Translations under genes and position numbers: made by a program
Notes under the pieces: generated by a model
Databases searched by the model: none
The model's input: the letters and a program-made list of their open reading frames with translations, nothing else
What the model was told of the DNA's origin: nothing
Part shown: positions 30,767 through 36,818 of the stretch, in pieces
How positions within the stretch are numbered: the stretch's first letter is position 1
How the letters are laid out: each line of letters begins with the position of its first letter
DNA from: a virus
Length of the DNA stretch: 36,818 nt
Direction: 5' to 3' (one strand)
Virus record (IMG/VR): IMGVR_UViG_3300021356_000064
Span: 1-36,818 of that record

Positions 30767-33328
30767 TTAGTCTCCTCCTAATGCTAGAATAAATGGTGTG
30801 ACCTGACTGAACAAACTCTTAACATAAATTGCTCCAGAAATGGTTCCTGTTGTTTGGTCAATAACAACACCATCGCCAATCCTGAAGTTTCCATCTTGAT
30901 CGGTACTTGTGTAGATAACTTCACCACCGTCAATCTTCATAACTTCATTATCTGAAATTGTCACTCCACCCTTAGAAGGTCTTGCAGTCTCAATCGCATT
31001 TCCAGCACCAACATATTCAAATGAATGCGATGAAGCAATTTGCAAACTCTGCCTTGCAAAGTATGCAGTTGTACCATATCCTACTGGGTTATTTAGATCC
31101 TGAACCAAAGTGATGGTTGAGATACCAGAAGAAGGTAAAGTTGCTTCTTCAACGAAGTAATAAATTGGAGTAATAACTGCAGTTCCTTCTGCAGTCGTGC
31201 CTCCTCCGACAGGTCCAGCAAACTGAATAGAAGGTGGACTGTCCAATTCATACTGGAAACCAGTAGAGAGAATGTTTACACTGACAACTTCACCTTGAGC
31301 ATTAATATTTGCAGTTGCCTGAGCAGGAATTGCATTGCCAGGACCAGTTGGAGATGAGATTGTAACTAGAGGAGAGGTCGAATAACCTGCACCAGGATTT
31401 GTAATAGTTACATCCTGGAGAGAGAAATATTTTTCTCCAAAGTAAAGTGCTTGCCCTCTGTATGGTCTAAAACTACCAATCCCCTCAACAGTAACTACAT
31501 TAGTGCTTTGACCATAAACAATAGTAGTACTTGTCGTAGTACCTACTGTCGCAGTATAACGATCATTACACTTACTCAACTGGTCTCCGATTCCTTCAGA
31601 AACCAAACCTTCTCTACCAAATGAGGAGTTGGAGTTAGTGATATCGCACTGACCCCCCTGTCCCGAGAAGATTGCTCTATCGTTACAGATGGTGAAAATT
31701 GAAACCAACTGACAATAAGCACCATTGGTTACAGAAACACCAATTCCTCCCTGGTTATACTGGGTGTAAGAGTCAACGTTGAATGAACCCTGAACGCCAA
31801 CAGTATCTCCAAAGTCTCCAACGTCTGCATTGAAACCATCAATCTTTGCACCGATGCTGTTTGAAATAAAGTTAGTGCAGTTACGAATGTAAGGACCCTT
31901 AGTGATAGGTCCAGTACCTTGAGATGGACTATAAATTGCAGTTAAGATTCCAGAGTTGATAGCACCGCTATTTCCTGGATACTGAGTAGTAATTCCAGTA
32001 AATGCTGCAGGTCCATTCTCAATAATGTCAGTTACGATACCTACACAAGTATAAATTGCAGAAACTACGTTCTGACAACCATTAACAGCATCATTAAATC
32101 CAGTAGAAGAGTCAAGTTGAATTGAACGATCTTTTACTTGATAGTGTTCGGACTGGTAGTTTTGTAATTTTTGTACTGTACCACCAGTATCATAAGTATG
32201 ATCAATAGTCGAAATACCAACTACAACTTCAAAACTATCATTATTAATGACTCTATTAACTGGATATGTAAATCCAAACTGACCATCTGGGAAAATAGTT
32301 GTCGTTACACCAGCATGTTCTGCAGAACATGTAAATGATAGGTTCTCCAATTTGATTGGATCATCCTTAATCAATCCATGAACAGGAGCAGTAACAGTTA
32401 GAATACCTGTTGCTTTATCGTAAGTAGCTCCAGTTACGTCAGAAGAAACGCCAACTGCAGTGCTTCCCCAAGTAGCATTGTTAATAATCGATCTTACAAT
32501 ACCAGCAGAATGATATACAGCATCAATAGTTTCAGAAGAAACACCAACAATGTGCTGTAAACTTACACCATTATAATAAGATTTACCTGCACCTACAGAC
32601 TTAGAGTTACCCCCTCTAGTAATATCATGACAAATTGAATTCCAAATTGATCTTACGTCTTCAATACAATTAGTTACTGAACTAACGCCAAGATTGAATG
32701 CTGGAGATTTATAATCTGTACTAGTAATATATCCTACCGCTTCATGAGCAATATACTCAACATTCTGCCTGATTAGTCTTGAAGCATCGAAGTACCTATC
32801 AGACGCATGACCTAATAGTGGTGTGTATGCAATTGCTGCTGCACCACCAGTAGCAGGTTGACCAATAAAACTTAGGTCAGTAATATGATTTCCTTGACCA
32901 ACATAAAACAAATCGGAACCAGGATTCTGTGGAGATACCAAACAGTTCCTAAGTTCCGCACCTTCTACACCTACATTCTTAGGTAAGTAGATAGGATTAT
33001 TTTCTACATAAGTTCCTGGAAGAACTTTAATTGTATCCCCCTCTCCTGCTGCTGCCGCTGCTGCCTTAATGGAAGCAAGAGAATCGTTTTGTGATAAACC
33101 TAGATTAGTATCGCTACCGTTCGTCGTTACGAATAATGTTTTACCTGCAGTAGTTGCTGCACCGACTTCAACAACTCGTGTGTCAATACCTACTCCGTTT
33201 CTATCTTGACGCAGAAACAGTTTACCATCAAAAGTATTGATTGCGAGTTCGCCCAGGGGCAACTGATCTAAAGTTGGTTTTTTACCAGCTACAGAAGATC
33301 TCTTAAACCTAATGATTGGGTCGGCCAT
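30767..33328 (-). CDS. Tail fibre with Mtd-type N-terminus and beta-helix (853 aa)
   Basis: Residues 1-55 (MADPIIRFKRSSVAGKKPTL, then LPLGELAINTFDGKLFLRQD) resemble the N-terminal attachment module of the phage major tropism determinant and related fibres. From about residue 60 comes a parallel beta-helix, with the pectate-lyase-like TLFVTTNGSDTNLGLSQND and DTIKVLPGTYVENNPIYLPK. A VGVEGAELRNCLV stack follows. A second beta domain with TITNPGAGYSTSPLVTISSP follows at about 640-660, and the C-terminus ends ISGAIYVKSLFSQVTPFILA. The N-terminus probably docks on the virion and the rest is fibre. It has a perfect TATAAATA box 52 nt upstream and starts the fibre transcription unit. Confidence 0.82.
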   Translation of the reverse strand: MADPIIRFKRSSVAGKKPTLDQLPLGELAINTFDGKLFLRQDRNGVGIDTRVVEVGAATTAGKTLFVTTNGSDTNLGLSQNDSLASIKAAAAAAGEGDTIKVLPGTYVENNPIYLPKNVGVEGAELRNCLVSPQNPGSDLFYVGQGNHITDLSFIGQPATGGAAAIAYTPLLGHASDRYFDASRLIRQNVEYIAHEAVGYITSTDYKSPAFNLGVSSVTNCIEDVRSIWNSICHDITRGGNSKSVGAGKSYYNGVSLQHIVGVSSETIDAVYHSAGIVRSIINNATWGSTAVGVSSDVTGATYDKATGILTVTAPVHGLIKDDPIKLENLSFTCSAEHAGVTTTIFPDGQFGFTYPVNRVINNDSFEVVVGISTIDHTYDTGGTVQKLQNYQSEHYQVKDRSIQLDSSTGFNDAVNGCQNVVSAIYTCVGIVTDIIENGPAAFTGITTQYPGNSGAINSGILTAIYSPSQGTGPITKGPYIRNCTNFISNSIGAKIDGFNADVGDFGDTVGVQGSFNVDSYTQYNQGGIGVSVTNGAYCQLVSIFTICNDRAIFSGQGGQCDITNSNSSFGREGLVSEGIGDQLSKCNDRYTATVGTTTSTTIVYGQSTNVVTVEGIGSFRPYRGQALYFGEKYFSLQDVTITNPGAGYSTSPLVTISSPTGPGNAIPAQATANINAQGEVVSVNILSTGFQYELDSPPSIQFAGPVGGGTTAEGTAVITPIYYFVEEATLPSSGISTITLVQDLNNPVGYGTTAYFARQSLQIASSHSFEYVGAGNAIETARPSKGGVTISDNEVMKIDGGEVIYTSTDQDGNFRIGDGVVIDQTTGTISGAIYVKSLFSQVTPFILALGGD

Positions 33329-33379
33329 TTATTACATTCGGTATGTACCAAAAACAAACAGTATCTACTGTCCTGGTTT

Positions 33380-33387
33380 TATTTATA
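33380..33387 (-). promoter_or_regulatory. TATAAATA late promoter of the fibre unit
   Basis: Perfect T4 late consensus on the minus strand, 51 nt before the ATG of the 853-aa fibre at 33328, in the 65-nt gap after the HNH gene. Expected to be recognised by gp55/gp33-modified RNA polymerase. Confidence 0.75.
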
Positions 33388-33393
33388 AGATTC

Positions 33394-33765
33394 CTAAGAA
33401 GCGTTATTCCTCCTTTTTCGATACGCATATAAATTGGATGGAGGATCAGGTTTCATCCAGTCCTTAATTTTTTCATATCTCTGCATACTAAAAAACTCCT
33501 GGGAATTATACCATTCTTCCCAAGGAGTATGACCCTTATCTTGATTACATTCATGGCAAGCGCAAACTACATTTTTAGTAAAATCTGCGCCACCTCTTGC
33601 CTTTGGAACTACATGATCAATAGTTAAATGATCTTCAGATCCGCAATATGCACAACTGTTTTTCCATTCATCTTTTATCTTCTGCCTCCATAACCTTTTT
33701 GCTTCTCCTGGACTCGTAGTTTTAAGATGAAACAAATACTGTTGGGGCGAAGATAGCATTTCCAT
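33394..33765 (-). CDS. HNH endonuclease (123 aa)
   Basis: A compact HNH nuclease. The zinc ligands are CAYC (38-41) and CHEC (70-73). Catalytic residues lie in LTIDHVVPKARGGA (D50, H51) and N65 in FTKNVVCACHECN. It ends with a GHTPWEEWY region typical of phage HNH proteins. It is small, lacks a DNA-binding extension and has no intron/intein next to it, so a free-standing homing or packaging-type nuclease are both possible. An AATAAATA box (33786-33793) precedes it. Initiation could also be at Met3. Confidence 0.9.
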   Translation of the reverse strand: MEMLSSPQQYLFHLKTTSPGEAKRLWRQKIKDEWKNSCAYCGSEDHLTIDHVVPKARGGADFTKNVVCACHECNQDKGHTPWEEWYNSQEFFSMQRYEKIKDWMKPDPPSNLYAYRKRRNNAS

Positions 33766-33785
33766 AAGTGCTTGCGACTTATGAT

Positions 33786-33793
33786 TATTTATT
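33786..33793 (-). promoter_or_regulatory. AATAAATA late-type box before the HNH gene
   Basis: Fits NATAAATA on the minus strand, in the 28-nt gap between the methyltransferase and HNH genes, 20 nt before the ATG at 33765. Likely late promoter. Confidence 0.6.
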
Positions 33794-34381
33794 TCAACCG
33801 CGATATTCGATGATATAAATTCCGCTATGAGATTCTATTAAAGAAGTTTTCTTTATGAGATCTTTATTATCATAAGTAAATCTCAGAGTTGCTTCTCTAG
33901 CAAACTTTTCGGAAACAAAATTACCAACTATAACAATTCTTGCTTTTCCAATAGTCAGTTCCAAATCATGATAAGTTCCATTATAACTCTTATCTCCATC
34001 AATATGAATTAAACGATAACTATCCTCTAGAGAATCTATCTCTTGACTATCTAAAGATTGAATATCAAATTCAACATTTTCTGGACAATATGAAGAGATA
34101 TTTTCTTTTGTTTTAGAAGATAATTCTTCATCCAATTCATAACCAACTACTTTTTTCAAAGTTGTGGAACCGAGCATTAACGAATATAGACTATATCCAT
34201 TTCTAGTTCCGATTTCTAAAATGGTGTCTGGATTATAATATTTTGAAATAGCGTAATAATATTCATATAGATCTCCAGAGTTAATATAATCTTTATGATT
34301 ATCATCCTCCCTCTCAAAAAATACTTCTTCAGCACCAACTTCAAAAATAGAATTTGGTTTTAACTGATAAATCTCTTTCAT
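33794..34381 (-). CDS. Class I SAM-dependent methyltransferase (195 aa)
   Basis: The N-terminal half has a polar lead (FEREDDNHKDYINSGDLYEY). The SAM motif I is TILEIGTRNGYSLYS (53-67). The acidic loop YELDEEL and motif IV-like LIHIDGDKSYNGTYHDLEL mark it as a type 24 methyltransferase, close to the first domain of the fusion protein at 12968-14830. Substrate unknown; sugar or protein O-methylation is plausible. A GATAAATA box (34403-34410) lies about 20 nt before the ATG. Confidence 0.85.
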   Translation of the reverse strand: MKEIYQLKPNSIFEVGAEEVFFEREDDNHKDYINSGDLYEYYYAISKYYNPDTILEIGTRNGYSLYSLMLGSTTLKKVVGYELDEELSSKTKENISSYCPENVEFDIQSLDSQEIDSLEDSYRLIHIDGDKSYNGTYHDLELTIGKARIVIVGNFVSEKFAREATLRFTYDNKDLIKKTSLIESHSGIYIIEYRG

Positions 34382-34401
34382 TTATCTATTGGGTCTTTTT
34401 G

Positions 34402-34548
34402 TTATTTATCTTGAACATGCTTTTTCTTACAAGCTCCGCGAGCATATGCTCTCGCTAAACTATTAGTGTAAGAGCAAGGTTCTCCTGATCTTCCACAGTA
34501 AGGACATTTAGATCCTGGAGGATCATTCGGGTATGAAAACTTGGGCAT
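34402..34548 (-). CDS. Small Cys-rich zinc-ribbon-like protein (48 aa)
   Basis: Starts MPKFSYPNDPPGSKCPYCGR, then SGEPCSYTNSLARAYARGAC and a basic tail. C15/C18 (CPYC) and C25 with C40 could form a zinc site. It overlaps the 113-aa frame upstream by 26 bases and its stop overlaps the GATAAATA box. The frame is too short to stand out, but the Cys pattern and the position make it likely. Function unknown. Confidence 0.6.
   Translation of the reverse strand: MPKFSYPNDPPGSKCPYCGRSGEPCSYTNSLARAYARGACKKKHVQDK
34403..34410 (-). promoter_or_regulatory. GATAAATA late-type box before the methyltransferase gene
   Basis: On the minus strand it overlaps the last codons of the Cys-rich gene and lies about 21 nt before the ATG at 34381. 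Fits NATAAATA. Confidence 0.6.
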
Positions 34549-34831
34549 CACTTTCTTTTAAAATTGGTTGAGAATCTACTTGCCAGGAACCACCAACACC
34601 ACCATCCATATTTACAACGATATCGTCAGAAATTGATTTGACTGGAATGTATGGTCTTAGTTGTTTAGTTTGATTTACATCAATGATGTCACCAGGCAAA
34701 GGGTTGAAAACAAAGTAGTGTCCATCCCATCGTTGATTTCTCATACTCATGAGATTGACTGCATCTCTTTCGATACCACAGTCAGCAATCTTTTCGCCTC
34801 TAGGGTTGAACACCGAATAGTAACCGTTCAT
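34523..34831 (-). CDS. Conserved hypothetical protein (102 aa)
   Basis: From ATG 34831 the protein starts MNGYYSVFNPRGEKIADCGI, then ERDAVNLMSMRN and GHYFVFNPLPGDIIDVNQTK. I do not recognise the family. The 4-bp overlap (ATGA) with the upstream gene and a second overlap downstream suggest a co-translated set 35480-34402. An 11-residue upstream extension is possible but overlaps the previous gene and uses no ATG of its own with a good ribosome site. Confidence 0.68.
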   Translation of the reverse strand: MNGYYSVFNPRGEKIADCGIERDAVNLMSMRNQRWDGHYFVFNPLPGDIIDVNQTKQLRPYIPVKSISDDIVVNMDGGVGGSWQVDSQPILKESDAQVFIPE

Positions 34832-35253
34832 GAAAATTGCCCCAGACCAGTACCAGAATTCCAACCACCAGGACCTTCTTGGAAGTTCTCAGAACCACCT
34901 TGAGTCTCCGACACAGTATTCCAATTCTTAGATGCAATTTTATACATCATTTCATGAATATTTTCAGGTTCAACAGAATGAGTTTCTTGATGCTGCTGCT
35001 GTTTAACAAGAGTTTCTTGCTCCATATAATCAAGTTGTTTTTCAGACTTAACAGGAGCAGGACCAAACCAAGGATCATCCTCTAGATATGCAGGAGCAGG
35101 AACACCAGTGTAAGGTGCATAATAGTTTAATGCATCCTGTGTAAATGCTTCACCTTCAGTTTCTTTGTTTAAAGGACTAGTTTTTGTTTCTGTTTTTTGA
35201 GCAGGTTCTTCTTTTTTTGGAAGTACTCCAGATAGTAGTTTTCGAAGTTTCAT
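34828..35253 (-). CDS. Hypothetical Gln/Pro/Glu-rich protein (141 aa)
   Basis: Low-complexity protein: a basic N-terminus MKLRKLLSGVLPKKEEPAQK, then a disordered, Pro-rich middle with YLEDDPWFGPAPVKSEKQLD. A helix with QQQHQETHSVEP follows, and the C-terminus is Gly-rich (GGSENFQEGPGGWNSGTG). No domain is recognised. It overlaps its neighbours by one and four bases. Confidence 0.65.
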   Translation of the reverse strand: MKLRKLLSGVLPKKEEPAQKTETKTSPLNKETEGEAFTQDALNYYAPYTGVPAPAYLEDDPWFGPAPVKSEKQLDYMEQETLVKQQQHQETHSVEPENIHEMMYKIASKNWNTVSETQGGSENFQEGPGGWNSGTGLGQFS

Positions 35254-35480
35254 TAGAATCCGTTGGGTATCTTTTTGGTTTTATTAATATCAAGGACTTC
35301 AATATGACTCAACCATGTTTTAGGAGATTGGAACCATGCACTTTGAACTTGATCCCAAGAATCAAATTCTACTGAACGTCCATCATCATATACTAATTTA
35401 TATCGATGCCTATCGTAATCTAAATTACTAGTATGAGTAAAGTAACGAGGATCAGATTTTTCAATCAACTTTGTAGCCAT
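35253..35480 (-). CDS. Conserved hypothetical protein (75 aa)
   Basis: From ATG 35480 the protein starts MATKLIEKSDPRYFTHTSNL and contains RYKLVYDDGRSVEFDSWDQV (about 27-46), then AWFQSPKTWLSHIEVLD. The pattern 'K.VYDDGRSV.F....QV...WF.......HIEVLD' is one I associate with small proteins near the photosynthesis genes of cyanomyoviruses. Function unknown. It overlaps the stop of the HExxH gene by 20 bases. Confidence 0.72.
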   Translation of the reverse strand: MATKLIEKSDPRYFTHTSNLDYDRHRYKLVYDDGRSVEFDSWDQVQSAWFQSPKTWLSHIEVLDINKTKKIPNGF

Positions 35481-36159
35481 TTTCAATCAACCATTTTTTA
35501 GTAAGGGGAGTTGGTTCATAGTCCGTCCACATTGTACCATTAGCACAGGATTCAAGTGCATTCATAGTTACATTTTCAGTACGTCCTGCCCAGGATGCTT
35601 CTGCTTCCCAAGGTTGTGCATGAGGGGGATATGTACGTTTTACCATCTCACGATATAGCATGGGGATATCTTCTTCAGGTTTAATGATAGCAATCATACT
35701 ATTCTCAATAGTACCTGCCATACAATCCTGTGCAGCGTGCCAACCCTCATGACGCATCACCGCCATCATAGTTCCAGGACGATGCATATAAGACACATTC
35801 AGAAAAAAGTTATTACCTACAGTATGATAGACACCGCGATGCCCAACAGGAAAATACTTTTCATCTGCTAGAAACACATTGACGCCGACATTTTCCAAGG
35901 CAGTGAGCATTCTACTGAACTCGTCAGCAATAAAATCAAAATCACTATCGGGATGAGCATCAGCAATAGTAGCGATACTTTCGACTCGTTGAACATCTTT
36001 GGTGCATTCGCGAAGTAGCATACACCCCATTGCATCCATAGTATAGTAACCCTTGGTGATCTTAGAGTCGTCTGCCCAAGATGAAATTGCGGTTGCCCCA
36101 ATAACTCCAGTATTTACTGCAGCAATTCCAAGTAGACCAAATAAAAACTTTTTAAGCAT
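35461..36159 (-). CDS. Exported HExxH metallopeptidase-like protein (232 aa)
   Basis: From ATG 36159 it has a classic signal peptide, MLKKFLFGLLGIAAVNTGVI followed by GATAISSWAD. It has several Cys, suited to an oxidising compartment. The zinc motif HEGWH (137-141), in MAVMRHEGWHAAQDC, matches HExxH, and E185 or E187 in QPWEAEASWAG could be the third ligand of a gluzincin-like site. The N-terminal helix also could act as a membrane anchor. A periplasmic protease or a virion-linked lysis/entry enzyme would fit; nothing shows the substrate. It lies just after the psbD terminator. Confidence 0.75.
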   Translation of the reverse strand: MLKKFLFGLLGIAAVNTGVIGATAISSWADDSKITKGYYTMDAMGCMLLRECTKDVQRVESIATIADAHPDSDFDFIADEFSRMLTALENVGVNVFLADEKYFPVGHRGVYHTVGNNFFLNVSYMHRPGTMMAVMRHEGWHAAQDCMAGTIENSMIAIIKPEEDIPMLYREMVKRTYPPHAQPWEAEASWAGRTENVTMNALESCANGTMWTDYEPTPLTKKWLIENGYKVD

Positions 36160-36177
36160 CGTGCAATTTTCAGAGGA

Positions 36178-36204
36178 CAAAAAAAGAGGGTTGTTAGACC
36201 CTCT
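36178..36204 (-). terminator. Rho-independent terminator after psbD
   Basis: The stem AGAGGGT (36185-36191) pairs with ACCCTCT (36198-36204) around a six-base loop. The A-run at 36179-36184 gives a U-tract in minus-strand RNA. It lies 34 nt beyond the psbD stop and would end psbD mRNA before the HExxH gene. Confidence 0.85.
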
Positions 36205-36237
36205 TAGTATACCATATATAGAATCTTTCCGCAAGTA

Positions 36238-36818
36238 TTAAAGAGCGTTTCCTCTAGGTAGAACTTCTTCTGGGAACACAAAGTTCTCATGTGGTTGGTC
36301 AGTTGATGCCATCCAGTTACGGAGACCTTCATTCAATAGAATGTTCTTAGTGTAGAACGTCTCGAACTCTGGGTCTTCAGCAGCGCGGATTTCTTGAGAG
36401 ACGAAATCGTAAGCGCGTAGATTGAGAGCAAGACCAATGATCCCAATGCTGGCAGTCCAGAGCCCCATAACGGGTACAAACAACATAAAGAAATGAAGCC
36501 AACGCTTATTAGAAAAAGCAATCCCGAAGATCTGAGACCAGAAGCGGTTTGCCGTAACCATTGAATAGGTTTCTTCTTCTTGAGTTGAATCAAATGCTTT
36601 GAACGTGTTTGCTGAATCGCCATCTTCGTACAGAGTGTTTTCAACTGTGACGCCATGAATTGCAGAGAGTAATGCGCCACCAAGTATACCAGCAACACCC
36701 ATCATGTGGAAGGGATTAAGCGTCCAATTGTGGAATCCCTGGAGGAATAGAAGGAAGCGGAAGATCGCTGCAACACCAAATGACGGCGCAAAGAACCAAC
36801 TGGACTGTCCAAGAGGGT
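36238..36818 (-). CDS. psbD: Photosystem II reaction-centre D2 protein, C-terminal half
   Basis: 193 codons of psbD are present; the 5' part runs off the right edge. It is D2, not D1: the sequence includes [59 protein letters not shown] and the ending [19 protein letters not shown]2 normally has about 352 residues, so about 160 are missing. His ligands in FHNW and HMMGVAG, the QA-region Trp and the membrane helices are intact. Phage D2 keeps photosystem II repaired during infection. It ends at the terminator 36178-36204. Confidence 0.97.
   Translation of the reverse strand, partial: PLGQSSWFFAPSFGVAAIFRFLLFLQGFHNWTLNPFHMMGVAGILGGALLSAIHGVTVENTLYEDGDSANTFKAFDSTQEEETYSMVTANRFWSQIFGIAFSNKRWLHFFMLFVPVMGLWTASIGIIGLALNLRAYDFVSQEIRAAEDPEFETFYTKNILLNEGLRNWMASTDQPHENFVFPEEVLPRGNAL

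Noticed and set aside
31090-31096. CTAAATA inside the 853-aa fibre gene
   Set aside because: No start codon within reach downstream; treated as background.
36205-36236. TTGCGG-17-TATACT just upstream of the psbD terminator
   Set aside because: Weak -35 (3/6), and the transcript would begin inside the terminator hairpin; probably chance.
36333-36698. 121-aa frame within psbD
   Set aside because: Shadow of psbD in another frame.
1-36818. tRNA genes, CRISPR arrays, insertion sequences
   Set aside because: None was seen by eye: no cloverleaf-like sequence, regularly spaced repeats or transposase gene. A tRNAscan run would be decisive.

Overview
The window is part of a T4-like cyanomyovirus genome (a contractile-tailed phage of marine Synechococcus or Prochlorococcus). 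It encodes T4 core proteins (gp4, gp48, gp53, gp32, gp59, gp33, a gp26-type hub protein and a gp19/gp54-type tube protein). It also carries cyanophage auxiliary genes: psbD for photosystem II D2, phoH, thyX, a glutaredoxin, and small proteins of the DUF1825 and DUF4278 types shared with cyanobacteria. The DNA is AT-rich, genes overlap by 1-20 bases, and almost all run on the minus strand.

Layout. 1-957 (minus): a baseplate hub gene running off the left edge and a tube/initiator gene. 993-3483 (plus): gp4, a small conserved protein, gp48 and gp53, the only plus-strand block. A hairpin terminator separates gp53 from the convergent gp32 gene. 3563-8997 (minus) is the replication and transcription block, in transcription order: two tiny proteins, ThyX, two small proteins, PhoH, a PD-(D/E)XK nuclease, gp33, a 67-aa protein, gp59, DUF1825 and gp32. 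9083-9820 (minus) is a compact unit of four very small genes with its own sigma70-like promoter and a terminator. 9969-11140 (minus): three conserved hypothetical genes. 11333-15815 (minus): glutaredoxin, a DUF6445/2OG-oxygenase-like protein, a GT2 glycosyltransferase, a methyltransferase-TPR-FkbM fusion and a GH130-like beta-propeller enzyme, behind a good sigma70-like promoter. 15878-33328 (minus) is the adhesin region: three RCC1-propeller fibre proteins, a 222-aa acidic protein, a 2220-aa collagen-like fibre, a 113-aa virion-type protein and an 853-aa Mtd-N/beta-helix fibre. 33394-36159 (minus): HNH endonuclease, methyltransferase, a small Cys-rich protein, three small conserved proteins and an exported HExxH protein. 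The right edge cuts psbD, of which the C-terminal half is present.

How it fits together. Sigma70-like promoters (9838-9866, 9018-9046, 4538-4566, 15840-15868) precede early/middle-type genes. T4-late-like NATAAATA boxes precede the 853-aa fibre gene, the HNH gene and the methyltransferase gene. A related box, CTAAATA, lies 17-28 nt before six other genes. gp33 would link late transcription to replication, while gp32, gp59 and the nuclease support DNA replication and recombination. PsbD, ThyX and glutaredoxin would sustain photosynthesis, nucleotide supply and redox state. The strongest candidates for undescribed biology are the RCC1/collagen adhesin array with the neighbouring glycan/methyl/2OG cluster, the CTAAATA motif, and a terminator that overlaps a promoter at 9018-9056.
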